A stretch of DNA of 55,807 bases from positions 1 to 55,807 of IMG/VR virus record IMGVR_UViG_3300017963_000313. One strand, 5' to 3'. The notes below the pieces were generated by a model that ran no database searches, was not told the origin of the DNA, and was given only the letters and a program-made list of their open reading frames with translations. Source of the DNA: a virus. Shown piece after piece: positions 51,260 to 55,807 of this stretch. The position numbers were made by a program, and so were the translations under genes. Position 1 is the first letter of the stretch; each line of letters begins with the position of its first letter.

Positions 51260-51404
51260 TGAAAAAATAAGAACTACCAATATAGCATTACGCAAATTTT
51301 CTGGAGCGTCTATAGGTGCTCTTTTTGTAGCCACACATAAAGATTTAAGAAAACCAATACACAATTATTCCTGGCCACTAATTCATATGTTTACAAGGTG
51401 GTAA
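51246..51404 (+). CDS. Small hypothetical protein (52 aa)
   Basis: 52 residues, starting 13 bases inside the end of the membrane-protein gene, with GGATGG six bases upstream. Basic N-terminus (NNEKIRTTNIALRKFSG) and a Trp/His-rich end (HNYSWPLIHMFTRW). No family recognised. Unbroken overlap chain with neighbours supports translation. Confidence 0.5.
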   Translation: MLPNNEKIRTTNIALRKFSGASIGALFVATHKDLRKPIHNYSWPLIHMFTRW

Positions 51405-51405
51405 A

Positions 51406-51582
51406 ATGAATAGCATTCCCCCTTTGAGACAATACTATATTTATAGAGATATGTATTTTAACAAGGTTGCTGCATGTATCATTCTTGAGGATACATATTC
51501 CAAATTAAGAAACATACTTTACAGTGTTTTAAATCGTCACATACACGTTATGATAAGTCATACATTAAGAGGATGGAGATAG
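51406..51582 (+). CDS. Small hypothetical protein (58 aa)
   Basis: 58 residues, starting two bases after the previous stop; AAGGTGG upstream. Tyr- and Arg-rich helical sequence (RQYYIYRDMYFNKVAAC, LRNILYSVLNRHIHVM). No family recognised. Confidence 0.5.
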   Translation: MNSIPPLRQYYIYRDMYFNKVAACIILEDTYSKLRNILYSVLNRHIHVMISHTLRGWR

Positions 51583-51623
51583 TATGAAACTAGTTAGAGA
51601 AGAGTGGGTTGCTGTAACCCAAA

Positions 51624-51632
51624 GTGTATAAT
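51624..51632 (+). promoter_or_regulatory. Possible GTGTATAAT box, plus strand
   Basis: AGTGTATAATATATTAG lies just after a small hairpin GGGTT/AACCC in an 85-base gap. It matches the box seen on the minus strand at three sites. No -35 is evident. Low confidence because AT-rich DNA gives such matches by chance. Confidence 0.25.
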
Positions 51633-51667
51633 ATATTAGTCTAAAACGAACACCACGGAAGATACTA

Positions 51668-51865
51668 GTGACCAATATATTAGAATTGGAATATCAGTTT
51701 AAAGAGCTAGACCGAATGTTCCAACGCTTGCTCAGACAGCGTAAAAACCCCACCCTTCTTAAGTTCTATGGTAGATGTATAGCCTCTCTTAGGAAAGAAT
51801 ACTATAGTCAAACAGGAAGGTATCTAAAACATGAACCCGTATTTACCCAGCACAAAATACTTTAG
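51668..51865 (+). CDS. Small basic helical protein (65 aa)
   Basis: 65 residues from a GTG start with a weak GGAAG upstream. Strongly basic helices (ELDRMFQRLLRQRKNPTLL, RCIASLRKEYYSQTGRYL). Could bind nucleic acid. No family recognised. Its end is overlapped by the next small gene. Confidence 0.55.
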   Translation: MTNILELEYQFKELDRMFQRLLRQRKNPTLLKFYGRCIASLRKEYYSQTGRYLKHEPVFTQHKIL

Positions 51866-51977
51866 TCCACACGTGGATTATTATGTGAAGGTACAATATC
51901 AAATTTTTACTGGAACTTATAGCAAAGTAACGGATATAACACATTCTCTAAAAGATATAAGATTCTTCATCGGATAA
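51831..51977 (+). CDS. Small hypothetical protein (48 aa)
   Basis: 48 residues starting inside the end of the previous gene (35-base overlap), with AGGAAGG about 10 bases upstream. Tyr/Phe-rich beta-like sequence (HVDYYVKVQYQIFTGTY, LKDIRFFIG). No family recognised. Confidence 0.42.
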   Translation: MNPYLPSTKYFSPHVDYYVKVQYQIFTGTYSKVTDITHSLKDIRFFIG

Positions 51978-51993
51978 GTATAGGATAAACACA

Positions 51994-52143
51994 ATGAAAA
52001 CTTATGGGAATGAAATACGAATAGAACCCCTGTATATGTACGAGCGCATACACATTAATCTTTTTGATTCTATAGAAGCAATATTTGTGAGAAGTGTAGC
52101 AGAAGCATTTTGGCCTATTTATGCAGGAATGAGGAATTTATGA
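51994..52143 (+). CDS. Small hypothetical protein (49 aa)
   Basis: 49 residues, AGGATAAAC upstream. The C-terminal half (LFDSIEAIFVRSVAEAFW) is an amphipathic helix with aromatic residues. ATGA overlap with the next gene. No family recognised. Confidence 0.5.
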   Translation: MKTYGNEIRIEPLYMYERIHINLFDSIEAIFVRSVAEAFWPIYAGMRNL

Positions 52144-52325
52144 TGGAGAGAGTAGAATATCATTTGCCATCATACGATTCTATTTGCGTAGACGAGTACA
52201 TAGTAGATACTGAATCAAAAATGATATTAACAGAACGTTTGTGGCTTAATATACAAAATATCTTTGAGCCTATTCATCAATACACATGGCTAGTATGCCG
52301 GAAAGGATATGAAAATGAACGCTAA
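52140..52325 (+). CDS. Small hypothetical protein (61 aa)
   Basis: 61 residues from the ATG overlapping the previous stop, GAGG upstream. Acidic and aromatic (SYDSICVDEYIVDTESKMIL, LWLNIQNIFEPIHQYTWLV). No family recognised. Overlaps the next gene by 11 bases. Confidence 0.58.
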   Translation: MMERVEYHLPSYDSICVDEYIVDTESKMILTERLWLNIQNIFEPIHQYTWLVCRKGYENER

Positions 52326-52563
52326 AGAAGAAGCTAAATATTGGAAACAACAATACTATGAATTGAGAGAGCAGCGTGGAGGTGGAAGTATCTGTGTAGA
52401 GACTGCTGATGTTCCACATATTGAGGATGGTGATGAGGTAGAACAAGTAGCCGCCTCTTTGAGACGGGCCTTTTGGGGCGAGTGTAAACCATGGGAAAAC
52501 TGCTGTCAGCAACCGGCATGGAGACAAGTGGCTAGATGGGCTATAAATTGGAAAGGAAAATAA
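52315..52563 (+). CDS. Small Trp/Cys-containing protein (82 aa)
   Basis: 82 residues, AAAGG eight bases before the ATG. An N-terminal helix (AKEEAKYWKQQYYELREQ) leads to GGGSICVETADVPHI and a C-terminal CKPWENCCQQPAWRQVARWA, with four cysteines (C-x5-CC plus one earlier). It might bind zinc. Function unknown. Last gene before the GC-richer pair. Confidence 0.6.
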   Translation: MNAKEEAKYWKQQYYELREQRGGGSICVETADVPHIEDGDEVEQVAASLRRAFWGECKPWENCCQQPAWRQVARWAINWKGK

Positions 52564-52584
52564 TAAGGAAAGAGAGGGTGAGTG

Positions 52585-52833
52585 ATGACGCACGATGATT
52601 ACAGAATCGGTAAAGTCGTTGAACTGATGCGACAAGTTAGGGAGCCGCAGCGTCACAACGAAGTTGGCATTGCTAGGGCAATCATTGACGCTCTGGAAGA
52701 ACAGTCGCCGCTGGTGGTGTCGATGGGGCAGGTGGACAAGATGCGGCAAGACATGTGCAACGTGCCGACTCGTGGCACGATGGTTTCCGCACTTACCGCC
52801 GCAGGTTTCCAAGTAGAAAGCGAGGGTGAGTAG
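52585..52833 (+). CDS. Hypothetical protein, GC-rich insert gene 1 (82 aa)
   Basis: 82 residues, AGAGGGTGAGTG upstream. Helical (DDYRIGKVVELMRQVREPQ, GIARAIIDALEEQ) with a compact C-terminal part (RGTMVSALTAAGFQV). Base composition is clearly higher in GC than neighbours: 35 of 60 bases at 52681-52740 against 18 of 60 at 54421-54480, suggesting recent acquisition. The stop is immediately followed by the next start (TAGATG). Confidence 0.62.
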   Translation: MTHDDYRIGKVVELMRQVREPQRHNEVGIARAIIDALEEQSPLVVSMGQVDKMRQDMCNVPTRGTMVSALTAAGFQVESEGE

Positions 52834-53061
52834 ATGGTGTCTAAGAAGAAGATGCGGCGGAAGGTGTGCAAGGTTGCCACGTTCACTGGGAATGGAATGG
52901 CTGGCACCCTGACCACCCGAATAGACAAAGGGAAGGACATCGACAATGCCATGAGCGCGATTCGTCAAGTGCTAAAGGATGCCCGCATTGGCGACCAGAT
53001 AAACGTCGATATCGGGTGCATGGCAAAAGACGAATACGACCGCCTTCCCGAAATGTCATAG
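52834..53061 (+). CDS. Hypothetical protein, GC-rich insert gene 2 (75 aa)
   Basis: 75 residues, directly following gene 1; GAGGGTGAG upstream repeats the leader of gene 1. Basic N-terminus (MVSKKKMRRKVCKVATF), then a helix (DIDNAMSAIRQVLKDARIG) and strand (DQINVDIGCMAKDEYD). Same GC-rich composition. No family recognised. The two genes probably moved as one piece. Confidence 0.6.
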   Translation: MVSKKKMRRKVCKVATFTGNGMAGTLTTRIDKGKDIDNAMSAIRQVLKDARIGDQINVDIGCMAKDEYDRLPEMS

Positions 53062-53071
53062 AAGAGGAATA

Positions 53072-53221
53072 ATGTATATCCTGTGGTTTATATTTTGCTT
53101 CCTGTGCCTGTTTGTTACACCCATACTATGTGTAGCAATGGAAATATACGCACTTTACAAGAGTGACAAGGAAATGGTTGAGAGAGCAGAGAGACGAGCA
53201 GAACTTGAGAAAAAACTATAG
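53072..53221 (+). CDS. Small membrane protein (49 aa)
   Basis: 49 residues, GAGGAAT upstream. One membrane helix (LWFIFCFLCLFVTPILCVAM, 4-23) and a charged helical tail (SDKEMVERAERRAELEKKL). Small phage membrane proteins of this form often act on the host envelope, but the function cannot be read from sequence. Return to AT-rich composition after the insert. Confidence 0.6.
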   Translation: MYILWFIFCFLCLFVTPILCVAMEIYALYKSDKEMVERAERRAELEKKL

Positions 53222-53239
53222 AAGATAAGGAGAATCAAA

Positions 53240-53758
53240 ATTAGTATTCTATTCTATCTTGGTCTTTTAGGTGTCACCCTATTTGTTGCAATGGTGACTT
53301 CTATTGTTATAGAACTAATCTCACCGAAATATGAGTCTGTATTTACAGGAGCAAAACTCTGCATTACTGATATACTAATATTTATGTGGTCGGGGGCCGT
53401 ATTTTTCTTTATGGCATTTCAGGTTCCTAAAGATACAGCGGGGGTCATATGTTTTTTTGGGCTTATCAATTTGTATATGTGGATAGGATTTATTCTAGTA
53501 CAACACTTTAGTAAAGAAGACGAAAAATGGGGAATAGGTGAAAATGATGGTCATGCAGGGGTTTGGCCTTTCATGCTAATACATATACTTATAATACGTA
53601 TTCAAAGAGTATATTACAAGTGTCGAGGTAAAAAACTATTCTTTGGCAGGTGTTGGAAATGTTTACAATTTAATAAAGTACTTTTAGACCTAGAAACACA
53701 AGACAGGGCTCAATGTGCTTGTTGTGGTTGCAGAATACAAGGCCCCCACTATGAATAG
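53240..53758 (+). CDS. Membrane protein with C-terminal zinc ribbon, possible ATT start
   Basis: Up to 172 residues. The first ATG in frame (53291) has no ribosome site and falls inside a hydrophobic stretch. Seventeen codons upstream, an ATT at 53240 has GGAG exactly seven bases before it and opens SILFYLGLLGVTLFVAM, completing a membrane helix. Three further helices follow (ITDILIFMWSGAVFFFM, VICFFGLINLYMWIGFILV, WPFMLIHILII). The C-terminus has CWKC and CACCGC, a zinc ribbon. It may be a membrane-bound protein with a cytoplasmic zinc domain. From 53291 it would be 155 residues. Confidence 0.62.
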   Translation: MSILFYLGLLGVTLFVAMVTSIVIELISPKYESVFTGAKLCITDILIFMWSGAVFFFMAFQVPKDTAGVICFFGLINLYMWIGFILVQHFSKEDEKWGIGENDGHAGVWPFMLIHILIIRIQRVYYKCRGKKLFFGRCWKCLQFNKVLLDLETQDRAQCACCGCRIQGPHYE

Positions 53759-53951
53759 TCAAGAACAAAAATTTTTTCACCATAAGATGGACGAAGGCTA
53801 TAGATTATGGGATACTGGTATTGCAAAAATTCAACATACCTTCCCAAGAAAGTACAATCTAGATAAACATCCAGGCTATATAGGGTGGCCCGCTGTATCT
53901 AGATGTATAGTTCATATAGACAACATGGTATTTCATGAGTCTTTAAGATAG
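53751..53951 (+). CDS. Small hypothetical protein (66 aa)
   Basis: 66 residues from the ATG overlapping the end of the membrane gene (8 bases), AAGG upstream. Aromatic and His-rich (QKFFHHKMDEGYRLW, HTFPRKYNLDKHPGYIGW). No family recognised. A small GCCC/GGGC hairpin follows its stop. Confidence 0.52.
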   Translation: MNSQEQKFFHHKMDEGYRLWDTGIAKIQHTFPRKYNLDKHPGYIGWPAVSRCIVHIDNMVFHESLR

Positions 53952-53989
53952 GTATTTAAAAGCCCCTTTGGGCATGAAGGAAACCCATA

Positions 53990-54256
53990 ATGTGGATAAT
54001 GTGGATATTAGGATTTATAACGGGCTCTGTTCTCACAGCCTGTGCATATAAACTTTATGAAGACTACAAACCGAAACCCACCCGCCCTTTTACACGTACT
54101 ATAAAAGGCAAGGCTAAAGAAGCTATTAAACCGGGAACCCCGGTTGTTATGGATGAAGACGGTTGTTATCGTCCCGCTAAAGAAAACGAAAACTATAGAT
54201 GGGTTGCAGTTACCAGTGAATCCGGCCCCACCTCATATGTGGATATGATAGTATGA
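53990..54256 (+). CDS. Small membrane-anchored or lipoprotein-like protein (88 aa)
   Basis: 88 residues, AAGGAAAC upstream. The first 18 (MWIMWILGFITGSVLTAC) are hydrophobic and end in LTAC, a lipobox match, although the usual positive charge before the helix is missing. The remainder includes GKAKEAIKPGTPVVMDEDGCY and YRWVAVTSESG, a small beta domain like the SH3-like 'KAKEAIxxGxPVxxD' seen in small phage capsid-associated proteins. Either membrane-anchored or lipid-modified. Confidence 0.62.
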   Translation: MWIMWILGFITGSVLTACAYKLYEDYKPKPTRPFTRTIKGKAKEAIKPGTPVVMDEDGCYRPAKENENYRWVAVTSESGPTSYVDMIV

Positions 54257-54423
54257 ATACAGAATGTTATGCCCTACAGATACCATTACCGACCTCAATG
54301 GAACACCCACAAGTAAATAAAGAAATTATAGATGTTTTCTTGTATGGACATTTAAGAGAGCCTCTATATTGGAGTTTTGATTATGCTGATACTATTTTGG
54401 ATTACGCTATAAAAAGGAGATAA
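54253..54423 (+). CDS. Small hypothetical protein (56 aa)
   Basis: 56 residues; ATGA overlap with the previous gene. Pro-rich start (LQIPLPTSMEHPQVNKE) and a helical aromatic end (REPLYWSFDYADTILDYAI). No family recognised. Confidence 0.5.
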   Translation: MNTECYALQIPLPTSMEHPQVNKEIIDVFLYGHLREPLYWSFDYADTILDYAIKRR

Positions 54424-54426
54424 ATA

Positions 54427-54738
54427 ATGTTTACTGATTCTGTTCTATTTCTTATAGGTGCGTTCGTTTTTGTTGCAATGTTTGTTGTTGTTGCTAGATA
54501 CGTATATATTAAAGATGGCGAACGAGAAATGTCCGAAGAAATTTCCGAAGAAATGTATTCTACATTAAATGAATGGATATTGTTACAACCCAGTATTGTA
54601 GACGACAGACCAATAACCATACCAGTAACTTATTATGATTACGATAAAATACAAGAAAGGTATGAGAATAAGATAAAAAACAATAGGAGGGTTAACTTGC
54701 TAAATACTATTAAAGAAGCTAGAGAGAAAAACGCATGA
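54427..54738 (+). CDS. Small membrane protein (103 aa)
   Basis: 103 residues, AAAAGGAGATAAATA upstream. One N-terminal membrane helix (VLFLIGAFVFVAMFVVVARY, 6-25), then an acidic helix (EREMSEEISEEMYSTLNEW) and a basic C-terminal coil (RYENKIKNNRRVNLLNTI). Cytoplasmic domain probable by charge. Function unknown. Confidence 0.65.
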   Translation: MFTDSVLFLIGAFVFVAMFVVVARYVYIKDGEREMSEEISEEMYSTLNEWILLQPSIVDDRPITIPVTYYDYDKIQERYENKIKNNRRVNLLNTIKEAREKNA

Positions 54739-54938
54739 ATACTTGTAGAATACCAATTATTGCACAATGCTCACTCACTAGAAAAGAACTAGTGCATGAT
54801 GGAGAATTGTGTCTCCCAATAGGTACTCTACTATATACTTCTAGTCAAAATCCCCTAATAATACATATGGGTCTATCCAGTGACCTAGTAGTTATATCTC
54901 AAATTTGGCCCATTATAACAACATCATTAAGCTCATGA
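54735..54938 (+). CDS. Small hypothetical protein (67 aa)
   Basis: 67 residues; ATGA overlap at both ends. Hydrophobic and Ser/Leu-rich (RIPIIAQCSLTRKELVHDG, LIIHMGLSSDLVVISQIW). No family recognised. Confidence 0.52.
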   Translation: MNTCRIPIIAQCSLTRKELVHDGELCLPIGTLLYTSSQNPLIIHMGLSSDLVVISQIWPIITTSLSS

Positions 54939-55108
54939 ATACAATATGGCGTAAATCCAGAGGTGCTTTGAGACCACAATATTTTAATGAAGTAATCTAT
55001 TATCTATTACCTTGGGAAATTCAAATGCAATTTTCCAAGTGCTGTTTACGACAACATATGATGAACATTAACAGAACAAAAAACACAATTAAGGAGACAT
55101 TTGAATGA
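54935..55108 (+). CDS. Small basic hypothetical protein (57 aa)
   Basis: 57 residues; ATGA overlap at both ends. MNTIWRKSRGALRPQYF, then EVIYYLLPWEIQMQF and CCLRQHMMNINRTK. Positive charge and aromatic residues; no family recognised. Confidence 0.5.
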   Translation: MNTIWRKSRGALRPQYFNEVIYYLLPWEIQMQFSKCCLRQHMMNINRTKNTIKETFE

Positions 55109-55506
55109 GTGCCAACCGCATCATAGTAGACGTAGATGGCGTCATAGCCGCTAAAACCACCGATGGTGACTATGCCAACGCCGCCCCCCTTCCTTACGGG
55201 ATTGCCCAAATTAACGCACTCTACGACCGGGGATTTGAAATTTATCTTTTTACTGCCAGATACGGCGACAGGGAAAACGGCAACTTAACCAAAATGTACC
55301 AGCGGGGTTACGTCGAATTGGTCGATTGGCTCGCAAAAAATAATGTAAAATATCATGTCGTGCAGCTTGGCAAACCCGCAGGAGCGCTCTATATTGATGA
55401 TAAGGCGGCACGAGTCGAGTCGGACACGCCGGGGGGATGGGACCAAGTTTGGGAGGAAGTTGAGCAGTTACACAAGAAAGATAAGTATGGGAATGTTATT
55501 AAATGA
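55105..55506 (+). CDS. HAD-family phosphatase (sugar/capsule-type)
   Basis: 133 residues, start by ATGA overlap with AAGGAGA upstream. Motif I IIVDVDGVI (6-14, two Asp), motif II IYLFTARYGDREN (Thr-Ala-Arg), a Lys in LGKPAGALYIDDKA with the acidic pair of motif III/IV. Small HAD proteins of this pattern are often found with capsular or sugar biosynthesis genes. Base composition is much richer in GC than its neighbours (36 of 60 bases at 55141-55200), so it was probably acquired separately. It may dephosphorylate a sugar phosphate that feeds the left-hand cluster, or a nucleotide. Confidence 0.8.
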   Translation: MSANRIIVDVDGVIAAKTTDGDYANAAPLPYGIAQINALYDRGFEIYLFTARYGDRENGNLTKMYQRGYVELVDWLAKNNVKYHVVQLGKPAGALYIDDKAARVESDTPGGWDQVWEEVEQLHKKDKYGNVIK

Positions 55507-55676
55507 AAACAGTATATTCAGGAATGTGTTGTGATACCTATTATAGAACGCCCGCATGGCAAAGCCTATGGACACCTATGAGAGAGTCTAGTGAAAGTAT
55601 ATGGAATCAAAGTCTCCAGCACTATTTCAATATAATGCCCATAATTGGCATGTTAATAGAAACTGCTAGAATATGA
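55503..55676 (+). CDS. Trp-rich microprotein 1 (57 aa)
   Basis: 57 residues; ATGA overlap at the start and with the next gene. It contains CC at 9-10, Trp19, Trp23, Arg27, Ser29-Ser30-Glu31, Trp34 and Ser37. The same residues occur at nearly the same positions in the gene that follows. The rest is hydrophobic (YFNIMPIIGMLIETA), possibly membrane-associated. Confidence 0.6.
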   Translation: MKTVYSGMCCDTYYRTPAWQSLWTPMRESSESIWNQSLQHYFNIMPIIGMLIETARI

Positions 55677-55807
55677 ATATAACCACACTTAAACGAGACT
55701 GCTGCAATCTCCTTACAAGCCAACAGTGGACATTATTCTGGTGGGCAGTAAGAGATTCAAGTGAAAAAACCTGGTCTGAATCATCCTTATATTTTGGAAT
55801 TTTCCAC
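55673..55807 (+). CDS. Trp-rich microprotein 2 (partial)
   Basis: 45 residues visible, running off the window. CC at 10-11, Trp19, Trp23, Arg27, Ser29-Ser30-Glu31, Trp34 and Ser37 match the preceding microprotein in spacing, so the two are paralogs. ATGA overlap with it. Confidence 0.55.
   Translation, partial: MNITTLKRDCCNLLTSQQWTLFWWAVRDSSEKTWSESSLYFGIFH

Noticed and set aside
51584-51631. 15-residue frame with good GGAG upstream, followed by GGGTT/AACCC hairpin
   Set aside because: It could be a leader peptide but is too short to support as a gene, and no attenuator-type T run follows the hairpin.
53952-53975. GCCC/GGGC hairpin as a terminator after the 66-residue gene
   Set aside because: Only four GC pairs and no T run on the plus strand; more likely incidental.
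1-55807. CRISPR arrays, tRNA genes, integrase or attachment site, lysis cassette
   Set aside because: I looked for them by eye and saw none. Absence of tRNAs should be confirmed with a covariance search.

Overview
The window is a contiguous piece of a tailed double-stranded DNA phage (Caudoviricetes). It carries a large terminase, portal, prohead protease/scaffold, major capsid protein, connector proteins, major tail protein, a 1926-residue tape measure and a tail-tip module, with gene overlaps of the ATGA and TAATG type throughout. No sheath gene is visible and the tape measure is very long, which favours a long flexible non-contractile tail (siphovirus morphology). That is an inference. The host cannot be read from the sequence. 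The DNA is AT-rich. I see no integrase, lysis cassette, tRNA or DNA polymerase here, so this is only part of the genome.

Layout. (1) 1-9847, plus strand: the end of a sigma region-4-like protein; a sugar cluster with three clear GT-B glycosyltransferases, one CgeB-like GT-B protein, two GT-A-like proteins and a sugar nucleotidyltransferase; a NUMOD3-type nuclease that looks like a homing endonuclease; and a putative single-strand annealing protein followed by a zinc protein. (2) A terminator at 9879-9908 separates this from the convergent late block. (3) 50681 down to 9907, minus strand, read right to left: a sigma-like factor, a small-terminase candidate, GDP-mannose 4,6-dehydratase, HNH and ERCC4 nucleases, the large terminase interrupted by an intein, portal, protease/scaffold, decoration protein, major capsid, a cassette of lectin/fibre proteins, a sulfotransferase, head-tail joining proteins, major tail protein, tail assembly proteins, tape measure, tail-tip proteins and a cysteine-rich protein. 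(4) A divergent control region at 50682-50799 with a near-consensus sigma-70 promoter facing right. (5) 50800-55807, plus strand: a dense run of small genes (about 48-170 residues), many overlapping by a few bases, several membrane or zinc proteins, two blocks of clearly higher GC content, and a HAD-family phosphatase.

How the genes may work together. The glycosyltransferases, nucleotidyltransferase, GDP-mannose dehydratase, HAD phosphatase and sulfotransferase could form a phage-encoded system that builds and sulfates a glycan on virion proteins or on the host surface. The sulfotransferase lies inside the virion structural operon, beside a fibre gene and three tandem lectin-like genes. The late block is punctuated by strong hairpin terminators (after major capsid, after major tail, before tape measure) and by a recurring GTGTATAATA-like box in front of transcription units, which may be the promoter for the phage's own sigma-like factor.

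The points most worth following up are the sulfotransferase within the structural operon, the fibre/lectin cassette between capsid and connector genes, the zinc-inserted sigma-like protein with its possible promoter set, two adjacent tryptophan-rich microproteins with identical motif spacing, and short-period repeat proteins in the assembly genes.
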